Positions 14,488 to 22,669 of a stretch of DNA of 64,000 nucleotides are shown here, in pieces. The translations under genes and the position numbers were made by a program. The notes beneath the pieces are model-generated. The model was not told the origin of the DNA, made no database searches, and was given only the letters and a program-made list of their open reading frames with translations. The DNA is from Halobacterium rubrum (GTDB lineage: Archaea > Halobacteriota > Halobacteria > Halobacteriales > Halobacteriaceae): assembly GCF_021729015.1 (NCBI RefSeq), contig NZ_JAJQQZ010000002.1, forward strand, positions 496,001 through 560,000. Direction: 5' to 3'. The stretch's first letter is position 1, and every line of letters begins with the position of its first letter.

Positions 14488-15255
14488 TTACTCCGCGTCG
14501 ACGACCTTCTCGTCGCCGTCCCACTCGGCGGAGTTGTCCTGGGGGTCGTAGCCGAGGGCCTCCTTCGCGCGCTCGATGGAGTAGTACTTCCGGTCGTTGT
14601 CGGAGATGCCGTAGACGACCTCGTAGCCGTAGTCGGCCGCGAGACAGCAGTCGAAGAGGTGCGCGCAGTCCCGGTGGGACAGCCACATCGCCTGCCCGCG
14701 CTCGTAGTCGATGGGCGGGTGGCCCTCGGTGAGGTTGCCGATGCGGACGGCGGCGAACGTGAGGTCGTGTTCGTCGTGGTAGTAGCGGCCGAGGGTCTCG
14801 CCGGCGGCCTTCGAGACGCCGTAGAGGTTCCCGGGCCGGGGCAGTTCGGTGCCGTCCAGCCGGAAGTCGTCCTCGCTGCGGTAGAGGTCGGGCTTGCGGT
14901 CGGTCTCGTAGTGGCCGACGGCGTGGTTCGAGGACGCGAACACGAACCGGTCGACGCCAGCGTCGACGGCGGCGTCGAGGATGGTCTGGGTGCCGTCGAT
15001 GTTGTTCCGGAGGACGCTGTCCCAGGGCGCCTGCGGACGGGGGTCGCCGGCGAGGTGGATCACGGCGCCGACGCCCTCGACGGCCTCGCGGACGGCAGCC
15101 TCGTCGGTGACGTCGGCGACGACGAACTCGTGGTCGGGGTCACCCGTCGGCGGCTCGCGGTCCAGCAGCCGCCAGTCGTAGGCGTCGCCGATGCCGCCGA
15201 GGATGGCCTGTCCGACGCGCCCCGAGGCGCCCGTGAGGAGGACCGGCTCGTCCAT
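14488..15255 (-). CDS. azf: NAD-dependent glucose-6-phosphate dehydrogenase, Azf type
   Basis: The 255-residue extended short-chain dehydrogenase carries the nucleotide motif TGASGRVGQ (residues 8-16), DPRPQAPWDSVLRNNIDGT, the SSNHAVGHYE segment and the catalytic YGVSK. It ends with DNDRKYYSIERAKEALGYDPQDNSAEW. From memory this closely parallels the Haloferax Azf enzyme, which feeds glucose-6-phosphate into the haloarchaeal oxidative pentose phosphate pathway. Uronate dehydrogenase is a related alternative. The gene is complete. A truncated copy of its 3' end lies just downstream. Transcription is from the minus strand, divergent from the membrane protein gene at 15336. Confidence 0.8.
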   Translation of the reverse strand: MDEPVLLTGASGRVGQAILGGIGDAYDWRLLDREPPTGDPDHEFVVADVTDEAAVREAVEGVGAVIHLAGDPRPQAPWDSVLRNNIDGTQTILDAAVDAGVDRFVFASSNHAVGHYETDRKPDLYRSEDDFRLDGTELPRPGNLYGVSKAAGETLGRYYHDEHDLTFAAVRIGNLTEGHPPIDYERGQAMWLSHRDCAHLFDCCLAADYGYEVVYGISDNDRKYYSIERAKEALGYDPQDNSAEWDGDEKVVDAE

Positions 15256-15335
15256 TCGAGTAGTTCTGTGCCCGACTGGGCTATCAATGGTGCGGTTCGT
15301 CGCGTTTAATTAGGCAGCGTGCCAGCACGCAGGTG

Positions 15336-15704
15336 ATGGACGCAGTGAGGTACGGGACCGGCGGCTCGGTGGTCGCCGGCGTGGGGCTGACTGGTGTTTC
15401 GGGGTACGCACTGTTCGGGCAGCCGGTGGGTTCGCCGGTCGTCGCGGCGGTGCTGTCCCTGACGGTGCTCGCGGGCGTCGTCGTGGCGGGCGGCGGCCTG
15501 CTGGCGGCGACTGACCGGCTGCCGGCCCGGACAGTGGTGGCGGCAGCGGTGGCGCCGGCTGGCCTCGGTGGGGCGACCGTCGGCGTCGTCGAGGGGAGTG
15601 CCGTCGCCCGCTGGATAGCGGTGGTCATGGGCACGGCCCTGGCGTGTGCCGTCCTCGGGTTCGTGCTCGTGGCGGCGACGGCCGGCGACGGCGACAGGGC
15701 TTAG
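15336..15704 (+). CDS. Small integral membrane protein
   Basis: The product has 122 residues, almost entirely hydrophobic, with four probable membrane segments (about 8-25, 30-55, 62-85 and 88-115) rich in Gly, Val and Ala. I do not recognise a family. A TATA-like TTTAATTA at 15305-15312 sits about 27 nt upstream of the GTG/ATG pair at 15333/15336, which indicates a leaderless transcript. It stands 23 bp before the MptD-like gene and may be co-transcribed with it. Confidence 0.6.
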   Translation: MDAVRYGTGGSVVAGVGLTGVSGYALFGQPVGSPVVAAVLSLTVLAGVVVAGGGLLAATDRLPARTVVAAAVAPAGLGGATVGVVEGSAVARWIAVVMGTALACAVLGFVLVAATAGDGDRA

Positions 15705-15727
15705 TTCGGGCCGACCCCAGCCGACGT

Positions 15728-16054
15728 ATGGCGAGTGACGCCCAGCAGGCGTGTTTCGAGGCGGGCATCAAGTTCGGCGCGCTCTACCACCAGTTCGCAG
15801 GAACGCCCGTGAGCCCGGCGAGCGCGCCGAGTCTGGAGACGGCAATCGAGGAGTCCATCGAGAACCAGCCGTTCTGCGAGGCCGTGACTGTCGACATCCT
15901 CACCGACGAACTGGACGTGGAGCACGACTACACCGAGCTGACGGGCGAGTACATGGAGGTCGAGCTGCACGTCGACTACGAGGGCACCGAAGTCGTCGCG
16001 GAGATGGCGATGCAGGACGGCTACCCGCTGATGGAGCTGGCGAGCGTCGAGTGA
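15728..16054 (+). CDS. mptD: Archaeal dihydroneopterin aldolase, MptD-like
   Basis: The 108-residue protein has the signature of the small archaeal aldolase family (formerly DUF372): ACFEAGIKFGALYHQFAGTPVS at the N terminus, then SLETAIEESIENQPFCEAV and a C-terminal HVDYEGTEVVAEM. MptD cleaves 7,8-dihydroneopterin to the hydroxymethyl-dihydropterin in archaeal pterin/tetrahydrofolate-type cofactor synthesis. Length equals that of the family. The start at 15728 gives MASDAQQACFEAG, right at the family's N terminus. The assignment rests on recalled motif similarity. Confidence 0.7.
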   Translation: MASDAQQACFEAGIKFGALYHQFAGTPVSPASAPSLETAIEESIENQPFCEAVTVDILTDELDVEHDYTELTGEYMEVELHVDYEGTEVVAEMAMQDGYPLMELASVE

Positions 16055-16114
16055 GGTGTGTTCACGTCCACTCCGGGGCGTGCTTTTAAATCGACTCCGG
16101 TCGAATCGGGGGAC

Positions 16115-16525
16115 ATGAGTCAGTCATCGCTCGACGACGACGAACTGTTCGGGGAGGCCGCCGAGGAGATGCGCGCCGACGTCGAGGAGCACCTCGACGC
16201 CGCCCGAGCGGAGCTCCCGGAAGCGGACGCCGTCTGGGACGTGGAGGACGCGGAGAACACGCTCGGCGTCCTGAACGCGCTGCGGTCCGCGCTGGACGTC
16301 GACGACGTCCAGTCCCACCTGCGGGACGCGAAGAAAGCGTTCGTGGTCGGGGAGCGCGCCGACGCCTTCGACGACGCCGACGACCTCGAAGCCGACCTCG
16401 AGGCCGTCGAGGACGTGCTCGGCGACCTCGAGACCGCCCGCGAGCAGGTCGGCGAACTGGCGTCGACAGTGCCCGAACTCCGGTCGGCGCTCGACGACGC
16501 GGCCGGCGAGGCAGACGACGAGTAG
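16115..16525 (+). CDS. Acidic helical haloarchaeal protein
   Basis: The 136-residue product is highly acidic and predicted to be nearly all helical, with heptad-like spacing (DDADDLEADLEAVEDVLGDLETAREQ), suggesting a coiled coil. The start MSQSSLDDDELFGEAAEEMR is typical of a conserved haloarchaeal family of unknown function. A TATA-like TTTTAAA at about 16083 lies about 30 nt upstream of the ATG, consistent with a leaderless message. It converges with the creatininase-family gene. No catalytic or binding motif is visible. Confidence 0.75.
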   Translation: MSQSSLDDDELFGEAAEEMRADVEEHLDAARAELPEADAVWDVEDAENTLGVLNALRSALDVDDVQSHLRDAKKAFVVGERADAFDDADDLEADLEAVEDVLGDLETAREQVGELASTVPELRSALDDAAGEADDE

Positions 16526-16566
16526 ACGGCCATCCCGGCGAGCGGTGACCGCTTCGACGGTCGCCG

Positions 16567-17307
16567 CTATCGGTGCGGCGGGCGGTCGGTGTCGCGGTCG
16601 GCGACAGCCGCGAGGAGGTCGCACAGCGACTCCGTGGCGAGGTCGAGGAGCTCCGCGCCGCGCTCGCCGTCGCCCTCCCGCGGGTCGCCGACCACGCCGT
16701 TCTCGGTGAACTCGGCGACGTCCACGGCGAGGTTCGCGTGGGAGGTCCACTCCCCCCAGCCATCGCTGGCGCCGTCGGCCGCCGCGTCGACCCGGTCCTC
16801 GCGAATCAACTCGGGGTCCGTGTGGCGGAGGAACGCCGTCTCCAGCGGGCCGGCGTGGCCCATGTCGGCGCTGTGGTCCCCGACGGCGTCGAACCACGTG
16901 AACGGCACGGCGTAGGCGTCGTCGTGGCGCGAAATCGTGGCACACACCTCGCCGAGCGCCGGGACGTTCCCGCCGTGGCCGTTCACGACGACGACCCGGT
17001 CCCAGCCGTGGCTCGCGAGGCTCCCGACGACGTCCCGCACGGTCGCTCTGAACGTCTCCGGGGACACCCACAGCGTCCCCGTGAACTGGCGGTGCTCCTC
17101 GGAGACGCCGACCGTCACGGGCGGCGCGACCACGACCTCGCCGTCGTCGTAGGCGTCGGCGCCCGCCTCGGCGACGGCCTGTGCCGTGAAGTGGTCCGTG
17201 CCGAGCGGGGCGTGTGGCCCGTGCTGTTCCGTGCTGCCGACCGGCACCACCGCGAGGTCCGTGTCGGCGGCGTCCGCGTCCGTCCACGTCGCGTCAGCGA
17301 GCCGCAT
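16567..17307 (-). CDS. Creatininase-family amidohydrolase
   Basis: The product has 246 residues from the chosen ATG (MRLADATWTD), the usual family N terminus; an ATG 13 codons further upstream (17346) is possible. Metal-binding motifs are present: VPVGSTEQHGPHAPLGTDHF (Glu and His/Asp ligands), VVVNGHGGN, and the later GHAGPLETAFL with Glu. Members include creatininase, mycofactocin MftE and the archaeal formamide hydrolase ArfB of riboflavin/F420 synthesis. In archaea the ArfB role is attractive because F420 is present in haloarchaea, but the sequence alone does not decide. A TATA-like CTACAAG about 30 nt before 17307 supports the shorter start. Confidence 0.85.
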   Translation of the reverse strand: MRLADATWTDADAADTDLAVVPVGSTEQHGPHAPLGTDHFTAQAVAEAGADAYDDGEVVVAPPVTVGVSEEHRQFTGTLWVSPETFRATVRDVVGSLASHGWDRVVVVNGHGGNVPALGEVCATISRHDDAYAVPFTWFDAVGDHSADMGHAGPLETAFLRHTDPELIREDRVDAAADGASDGWGEWTSHANLAVDVAEFTENGVVGDPREGDGERGAELLDLATESLCDLLAAVADRDTDRPPHR

Positions 17308-17405
17308 GTCCGTGGCGACGCAGGCCCGGGGCTTGTAGGCTGTCATCCGACAACGACAGCACAGAGAGAGCAGGAGGAGGGAGGAAGGGGAGGAGAAGGA
17401 GGCGC

Positions 17406-19334
17406 TTAGTCGTCGTCTTCGCTGTCGGCGTCGACGGTCGCCTGCCGTCTCGCGGCGCGCTCGACGAACTCGTCGGGGAGCTCGTCGATTTCGCCCGCCT
17501 GCACGCCCCAGAGGTTCGCGTACAGGCCCTCCTCGCCGATGAGGTCGTCGTGGGTGCCGCGCTCGACGATCTCGCCGTCCTCGAGGACGACGATCTGGTC
17601 GGCGTCCTTGATGGTCGACAGCCGGTGTGCGATGGAGAACGTCGTGCGGTCCTCCGTCAGCCGGTCGAGGCTGCGCTGGATGAGCATCTCCGTCTCCGTG
17701 TCGACGTCGCTGGTCGCCTCGTCGAGCACGAGAATCTCGGGGTCCTTGAGGATGGCTCGCGCGATGTCGATGCGCTGGCGCTGGCCGCCCGAGAGTTTGA
17801 CGCCGCGTTCCCCGACCTCGGTGTCGTAGCCGTCCGGGAGGTTCTGGATGAACTCGTGGGCCTCCGCCGCCTTGGCGGCGTCCACGACTTCGTCGCGGTC
17901 TGCGTCGAAGGTGCCGTACGTGATGTTCTCCTCGACGGTGCCGTAGAACAGGAACGTGTCCTGGCTGACGTAGCCGATGTGCTGGCGCAGACTCGGCAGC
18001 GTCGTCTGAGAGATGTCCTGGCCGTCGATGCGGACCTCGCCCTCGTCGACGTCGTACATCCGGAGCAGGAGCTTCAGCACCGTCGACTTCCCGGCGCCGG
18101 TCGGCCCGACGAGCGCGAGCGTGTCGCCGCCGTCGACCCGGAAGTCGATGTCCTCGACGATGGTCTCCTCGTCGCCGTACCCGAAGGAGACGTCGTCGTA
18201 GACGACCTCGCCGTCGTCGACGACGAGCTCGTCGGCCTCGGGGTTCTCCTCGATGCGCGACGGCTCGTTCATCAACCCGAAGATGCGCTCGCTGGACGCA
18301 CGCGCCCGCTGGTACATGTTGATGATCTGGCCGAACTGCGCCATCGGCCAGATGAACTGCTGGCTCAGCAGGATGAACGTCACGAACTCGCCCTCGCGGA
18401 GCGTCCCGGAGAAGAACGCCGGCGCGCCGCCGATGACCCAGAGCCCACCGAACACGAACGTCAGCACGAAGCCGACCCCGGAGATGATACGCAGCGCGGG
18501 GAAGAACTTGATGCGGATGGTAATCGCGCCCCAGTTCGCGTCGAAGTAGCCCTGTGAGACGTCGTCGACGCGCTCGGACTCGTAGCTCTCGGTGTTCGAC
18601 GTCTTGATGACCTGGATGCCGCCGAGGTTGTTCTCCAGCCGCGAGTTCAGGTGACCGACCGACGACCGGACGTCGGCGTACTTCGGCTGGATGGCCTTCA
18701 CGAACCGGTAGGTGAACAGCGCGATGATGGGCACCGGCAGCATCGTGAGGATGGCGAGTTGCCAGTTCACGTAGAACAGGTAGACGCCGATGGCGACCAC
18801 CATTACCGACAGCCGGAACGCCGAGTTCAGGCCGTCGTTCAGGAACCGCTCGAGGCGGTTGACGTCGTTGCTGAGGATGGACATCATCTCACCGGTCTGC
18901 TTCGTGGCGAAGAAGTCCATGTTCAGCCGCTGCATCTTGTCGTACGTGTCGGTGCGGACCTGGTGCTGGATGTTCTGGCTGAACGAGTTCCAGCCCCAGT
19001 TGCGGATCCAGTGGAACCCCGCCCCCAGCAGGAACGATCCCGCGATGAGGCCGCCCATCAGGAGGAGTTTCCCCTCGTCGTCCGGCGGCACCCACGATCG
19101 GGGGAGCCAGGGCAGGAACGGCTTGTTCTGCTGGATGACAGAGTCGATGGCGAGCCCCAGGAGGACCGGCGGCGCGAGGTCGAGCACGCGAGCGAACACC
19201 GACGCCACGATGGCGACGACGGCCTGAAAGTCGTAGTTCCGGCCGTACTCGTCGAACAGCTGTACCATCGCGTTGTCGACCTCCTCCCGCTGTTCCTCGA
19301 AGGGGTCGTCGTCCTCGTCCGATGCCGTACTCAT
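17406..19334 (-). CDS. ABC transporter, fused membrane and ATPase domains (exporter type)
   Basis: The 642-residue protein is a half-size type IV ABC exporter. An acidic N terminus precedes six membrane helices (about 35-350), followed by the ATPase domain with Walker A LVGPTGAGKST, Q-loop YVSQDTFLFYG, signature VKLSGGQRQRIDIARAI, Walker B EILVLDEATSDVDTE and H-loop SIAHRLSTI. It would act as a homodimer pumping lipid or drug-like molecules outward; the substrate is unknown. The C-terminal tail is Asp/Glu-rich. It is a single gene; the downstream creatininase gene lies on the same strand with a 98-bp gap. Confidence 0.93.
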   Translation of the reverse strand: MSTASDEDDDPFEEQREEVDNAMVQLFDEYGRNYDFQAVVAIVASVFARVLDLAPPVLLGLAIDSVIQQNKPFLPWLPRSWVPPDDEGKLLLMGGLIAGSFLLGAGFHWIRNWGWNSFSQNIQHQVRTDTYDKMQRLNMDFFATKQTGEMMSILSNDVNRLERFLNDGLNSAFRLSVMVVAIGVYLFYVNWQLAILTMLPVPIIALFTYRFVKAIQPKYADVRSSVGHLNSRLENNLGGIQVIKTSNTESYESERVDDVSQGYFDANWGAITIRIKFFPALRIISGVGFVLTFVFGGLWVIGGAPAFFSGTLREGEFVTFILLSQQFIWPMAQFGQIINMYQRARASSERIFGLMNEPSRIEENPEADELVVDDGEVVYDDVSFGYGDEETIVEDIDFRVDGGDTLALVGPTGAGKSTVLKLLLRMYDVDEGEVRIDGQDISQTTLPSLRQHIGYVSQDTFLFYGTVEENITYGTFDADRDEVVDAAKAAEAHEFIQNLPDGYDTEVGERGVKLSGGQRQRIDIARAILKDPEILVLDEATSDVDTETEMLIQRSLDRLTEDRTTFSIAHRLSTIKDADQIVVLEDGEIVERGTHDDLIGEEGLYANLWGVQAGEIDELPDEFVERAARRQATVDADSEDDD

Positions 19335-19401
19335 GTCCCTGACTCAAAGTGGCCACCCGGCAAAAGCGTTTCCTACGAATCGAAACACTGCCGCGAAGTG
19401 G

Positions 19402-19935
19402 TCACGCGTACTCGTCGGGGACCTCCAGCCGGTCGCCCTCCTCGACGCCGTGCTCGTCGGTCCACTCGTACGGCACCTCGAGCACCCACTTCCCGCGGCC
19501 GCTGTACCGCGTCAGGTTCTCGTTGTCCGACTCAGTCTGCGCGTGGTGAATCCTCGTGATGGTGCCGTCCGCGCCCACGAACACGATGTCGATGGGGAAG
19601 TCCATCGACCGCATCACGTAGTCGTACTCGCCCTCGCTCCCGTACACGAACAGCATCCCCTCGTCCTCACCCAGCGACTCGTGCTCGCTGAGGCCCGTGT
19701 ACCGCTCGCTCTGCGTGTCCGCGATCTCGACGGCGACCGTCCCGAGCGTCTCGTCGGTGTCCGCGTCCACCACGGAGACCGTCGGCAGGTCCGTCGTCGT
19801 CGTCGTCGTCGTCGTCGCCGGTGGCGACGACTCCCCGCCAGCCGGCGCCGACCCGCTACCTGGAAGCCCAGCACACCCAGCCGTAGCGAGCAGTGCGACG
19901 GTAGCGACTACGACAGCCAGCGAACGCCTGTCCAT
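19402..19935 (-). CDS. DUF192 lipoprotein
   Basis: The product has 177 residues. The N terminus MDRRSLAVVVATVALLATAGC is a lipoprotein signal with a lipobox cysteine at residue 21, followed by a Ser/Thr-rich linker (a run of threonines near 42-49) that spaces the domain from the membrane. Residues about 55-175 are a DUF192 domain, with ADTQSERYTGLSEHESL, GMLFVYGSEGEYDYVMRSMDFPIDIVFV and KWVLEVP. DUF192 proteins are extracytoplasmic and of unknown biochemical role. Length and motifs are complete. It lies next to the ABC exporter on the same strand. Confidence 0.9.
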   Translation of the reverse strand: MDRRSLAVVVATVALLATAGCAGLPGSGSAPAGGESSPPATTTTTTTTDLPTVSVVDADTDETLGTVAVEIADTQSERYTGLSEHESLGEDEGMLFVYGSEGEYDYVMRSMDFPIDIVFVGADGTITRIHHAQTESDNENLTRYSGRGKWVLEVPYEWTDEHGVEEGDRLEVPDEYA

Positions 19936-20016
19936 ACTCGTGGTACGGCATCCCGGGGTTTGGCCGTTCCGGCGAAGGGAAACCGTTTTTGCCGCCCGAC
20001 GGCTCCACTCGATTAC

Positions 20017-20090
20017 GGGTTCGTGGTCTAGTTGGTCATGACGCGGCCTTTACAAGGCCGAGGTCGGTGGTTCGAATCCGCCCGAACCCA
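20017..20090 (+). tRNA. tRNA-Val(UAC)
   Basis: The acceptor GGGTTCG pairs with CGAACCC, the anticodon stem is CGGCC/GGCCG with loop TTTACAA (anticodon UAC), and the T arm is GGTGG/CCGCC around TTCGAAT. It has 74 nt with discriminator A, no intron and no CCA. Its T-arm sequence recurs in inverted and degenerate direct form just downstream. Confidence 0.95.
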
Positions 20091-20225
20091 CTTACTGAGA
20101 CTGCGCCGAGCAGCAACGCGTGTGTCGCTGCGAGCGACGACCGGTAGTTGGGTCGCGGATTCGAACCCTGGAAGACGAGCGTCAGCGAGTCTTCCTTCGG
20201 TGAGAAACCGCTCGAACCCCCCACT
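20091..20225. repeat. Palindromes and T-arm copies after tRNA-Val
   Basis: Downstream of the tRNA, an inverted T arm GGATTCGAACCC lies at 20157-20168. A palindrome GGAAGAC/GTCTTCC with the 12-nt loop GAGCGTCAGCGA follows at 20170-20195. After it comes a degenerate copy of the tRNA end (CCGCTCGAACCCCCCAC) near 20208-20224. A weaker GCAGC/GCTGC palindrome precedes the inverted T arm. The order matches the arrays after tRNA-Arg and tRNA-Phe, with one unit here. Confidence 0.75.
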
Positions 20226-20251
20226 TCTCGTGGCGCTCCCAAAGAGCGTCG

Positions 20252-21355
20252 TCAGTCCTCTGTTTGGCTCGTCGGAGCGTCGGCCGACTCGGGCCGCTGG
20301 TACGGCGAGTGTGAGACCACGTAGCCGTTGTCGACGTGCACGACGTCGTCGACGGTGTAGAACCGCATGGGTACCTCCTGTTTCGTCGTCACGGGGAAGT
20401 CGTAGTGCTCGGCGTCGTACTTGAACGTCTCGCCGTCACCGTGGCGCCGACCGACGAACGCCTCGTGGCGAGCGAGTCGCTTCTCGACGGTCGCCTGTGC
20501 GAGCTCCGGGACGCTCTCGACGTCGTCGTCGAACACGTCCACGAACGCCTCGTTCAGCTCGTACCCCACCGAGTTCCGGCCCGCGACCATCGCCGCCAGA
20601 CTCGTCGTTCCCGTCCCCCAGAACGGGTCCAGCACCGTGTCGCCGTACGTGCTGTACATGTTGACGAGACGGTAGGGAATCTCCAGCGGGTACGCCGCCG
20701 AGCGGTCCCGGAGTCCGTCGTCGCCCTCGGCGGTTGCGGCATCGTCCGCCAGCTCCTGGAACGTCCCCGTCACGTCCTCCCAGACGTCGGAGAACCACTC
20801 GTTGCGCTCCTCCCAGAAGTACGCCGACTCGTAGCGGACGTCCGTCGAATCGAAGTCCCGGCTGTCGCTCCCGTTCCGGAACACCAGCAGGTACTCGTGT
20901 TCGAGCGTCGCGTACGCGTTCGGCGGCAACATCCCACTGCCCATGAACTTCGCCGCCGAGTTCGCGGGCTTCCGCCAGAGGATGTCGGGCAGCGGCTCGA
21001 ACCCGAGCTCGTCGAAGTACTCCGTGACCCGGGCGTGGTTCTGGTAGACCCGGAAGCTGTCGTCGACCGTCCGGGTCGCGTCCCCGACGTTGATACAGGC
21101 GATGCCGCCGTCGACGAGGACCCGGCGCACCTCGTCCCACGTCTCCTGGAGCACCTCGTGCATCAACGAGAACGCCGCCTCGCCGTCGCCAGCGTCCAGC
21201 GCGGCCTCGATGTCGGGGTTCAGCGACGCGAACACGTCGTCCCACATCTCGATCATCGGGTACGGCGGCGACGTCACCACCAGCTCGACGGCGTCGTCCT
21301 CGATCCGGGAGAGGTCGTTGGAGTTCCCGACGAACACCCGGTGCTCGGTCTCCAT
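20252..21355 (-). CDS. zim: DNA methyltransferase, N4-cytosine/N6-adenine type, probably CTAG methylase Zim
   Basis: The product has 367 residues from the ATG giving METEHRVFVGNSND; a longer start at 21406 is less likely. The catalytic motif IV is TSPPYPMIEMWDDVF, followed later by motif I LDPFWGTGTTSLAAMVAGRNSVGYE, the beta-class order. TSPPY is typical of N4-cytosine enzymes. A widespread haloarchaeal orphan methylase, Zim, modifies CTAG and has this architecture; I assign it by recalled similarity. No restriction endonuclease gene is adjacent, so it is orphan. It lies immediately after the tRNA-Val repeats, on the opposite strand. Confidence 0.65.
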   Translation of the reverse strand: METEHRVFVGNSNDLSRIEDDAVELVVTSPPYPMIEMWDDVFASLNPDIEAALDAGDGEAAFSLMHEVLQETWDEVRRVLVDGGIACINVGDATRTVDDSFRVYQNHARVTEYFDELGFEPLPDILWRKPANSAAKFMGSGMLPPNAYATLEHEYLLVFRNGSDSRDFDSTDVRYESAYFWEERNEWFSDVWEDVTGTFQELADDAATAEGDDGLRDRSAAYPLEIPYRLVNMYSTYGDTVLDPFWGTGTTSLAAMVAGRNSVGYELNEAFVDVFDDDVESVPELAQATVEKRLARHEAFVGRRHGDGETFKYDAEHYDFPVTTKQEVPMRFYTVDDVVHVDNGYVVSHSPYQRPESADAPTSQTED

Positions 21356-21527
21356 ACGGGACGCTAACGGCGGAGAACCTAGAAGGTACTGGTGGAGCCG
21401 ATACACCGCGATAATTAGTGTCGTATAGCTGTAACGTAGACTGCCTGGTGACCGCTCGTCTCAGTGTCTACGATAATCGAGAAATTGGAATGGCGGTCCG
21501 AGGGGACCGGCCAGCGAGCGCTGCTAC

Positions 21528-21893
21528 TTAGATGTCAGTGCGGACGACCGTGGAAGAGTTATCCTCGGTCACCGCAACGACGTTCCCACCATCGCAGTTG
21601 TCGATGGTGACACCAACGGTAGCAAGGTTACTAGAGCTGTTGTACTCGTCCGTAGTGTTAGTACAGTAGGCACCGGCAGTACTACTACCGAGCGACGTGA
21701 CAGTCACGTTTCCGCTGTCTACCGTCACGCCGGCCTGCGCGTTGTTCTGTACGTTGCTGCCGAAGCCGAGCACGGCACTGGCGATGACCGCGGCGAGGAT
21801 GACTGTGATTGCGACCATCAGGATGACGCCGATGACCGGCGACACCCCGCGGTCCTCCATTTCCATGTCGTCGAAGAGGCTGATTTTCGTCAT
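21528..21893 (-). CDS. Type IV pilin-like protein (archaeal pilin N-terminal domain)
   Basis: The start at 21893 gives MTKISLFDDMEMEDRGVSPVIG, placing the class III signal correctly. The prepilin peptidase (PibD) site is DRG followed by VSPVIGVILMVAITVILAAVIASAVLGFG, the hydrophobic assembly helix of haloarchaeal pilins. The mature head is short (about 90 residues), Thr/Ser/Asn-rich, with two cysteines (YCTNTT and NCDGG) and several N-glycosylation sequons. It would be assembled into adhesion pili. The gene is less GC-rich than its neighbours and contains a CTAG, hinting at a different history or expression class. Confidence 0.9.
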   Translation of the reverse strand: MTKISLFDDMEMEDRGVSPVIGVILMVAITVILAAVIASAVLGFGSNVQNNAQAGVTVDSGNVTVTSLGSSTAGAYCTNTTDEYNSSSNLATVGVTIDNCDGGNVVAVTEDNSSTVVRTDI

Positions 21894-21990
21894 TGTTGTT
21901 ACCCAGCCACGCCGACCGTACAGCAACCCTACCCGGGTTCGCCCTTCCGCGCCGGTCCACGTTCGTGGCTGGACCGGTCTATATGCCGAG

Positions 21991-22000
21991 CATACTTAAG
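21991..22000 (-). promoter_or_regulatory. TATA-like box of the pilin gene
   Basis: On the minus strand CTTAAGTATG forms a strong haloarchaeal TATA-like box about 100 nt upstream of the pilin ATG. Transcription starting about 27 nt downstream would give a 5' leader of about 70 nt, unusual beside the mostly leaderless genes here. A second AT-rich CATATAG at about 21980-21986 could also serve. Confidence 0.5.
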
Positions 22001-22274
22001 CCCTCCCCCGGCTTAGCACCTGCTTAACAAACGACAAGAACACCCTGAGCAACGCTCTACTAGTTAATTTCTTCACGTACAGGCAGTTATTGAAGGTGGT
22101 CGTGGTGCCGTCGTGATGCGGTCGTGACGGTCCTCGTTCGGAGTGACTCGTGGCCGCCAGCTGTAGAAAGCAGCGCAGAATCGACCGGAGGACAAAGAGG
22201 ATGTCCCCTCGTGGCACCTCGGCTGTCTGGATTCGAAACCCTTTTTTCTGCAACCGTCGTCCTCACGAGTGCGA
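22001..22274. other. Intergenic region between pilin and tRNA-Phe
   Basis: I see no credible gene in this stretch. It contains a few AT-rich words (TACTAGTTAATTTC near 22047) and short open frames with no codon-bias support. The last 20 bases before tRNA-Phe may hold its promoter (CCCTTTTTTCTG at about 22238). Confidence 0.4.
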
Positions 22275-22348
22275 GCCGCCTTAGCTCAGATTGGGAGAGC
22301 ACTCGACTGAAGATCGAGCTGTCCCCCGTTCAAATCGGGGAGGCGGCA
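22275..22348 (+). tRNA. tRNA-Phe(GAA)
   Basis: The acceptor GCCGCCT pairs with AGGCGGC, the D arm is GCTC/GAGC, the anticodon stem is CTCGA/TCGAG with loop CTGAAGA (anticodon GAA), and the T arm is CCCCG-TTCAAAT-CGGGG. It has 74 nt, discriminator A, and no intron. Its 3' end is repeated twice downstream. Confidence 0.95.
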
Positions 22349-22600
22349 TATTCTGAACTCGTGAGCGGAGCGAGCGAGTGAAGAAACGACGCCGAGCCGA
22401 TTTGAGCCTGGAAGTCACAGCCCGCGCAGCGGAGCGAGCAGGAATGTCTTCCAACGTTCAAATCGGGGAGGCGGCATATTCTGTGGCTGTTCACGTTGTT
22501 CGCAGCCACAGCAAGGACGCCGACGCGAGTTGAGCTCGCGAGTCGCGCGCAGCCTAGCGAGCACGTCTCACGGCGTTCAAATCGGGGAGGCGGCACGTTC
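22349..22600 (+). repeat. Repeat array of tRNA-Phe 3' ends and palindromes
   Basis: The tRNA end GTTCAAATCGGGGAGGCGGCA recurs at 22456-22476 and 22575-22595, spaced 128 and 119 bp. Unit 1 holds palindrome P1 ACTCG/CGAGT (22357-22379), an inverted T arm CCGATTTGAGC (22397-22407) and palindrome P2 GGAAG/CTTCC (22410-22452) with a GCGGAGCGAGC interior. Unit 2 holds P1 CTGTGGCTG/CAGCCACAG (22481-22511), a degenerate inverted T arm GCGAGTTGAGC near 22525, and a GCCTAGCGAGC-type interior. The architecture equals that after tRNA-Arg, although the palindromes differ in sequence. Confidence 0.85.
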
Positions 22601-22669
22601 TAAGACGCCGAGCGATTGCGCTGTCCCGAGGCGCCAGAGCGCTTATTCGTCGTCTGCGAATTCGTTCGC

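Noticed and set aside
20252-21406. Restriction-modification system.
   Set aside because: Only the methylase is present; neighbouring genes are a tRNA and a pilin, so it is treated as an orphan methylase.
21996-22253. An 85-codon open frame upstream of tRNA-Phe on the minus strand.
   Set aside because: Its codon use is unlike that of other genes, no motif is found, and it overlaps the probable tRNA promoter.
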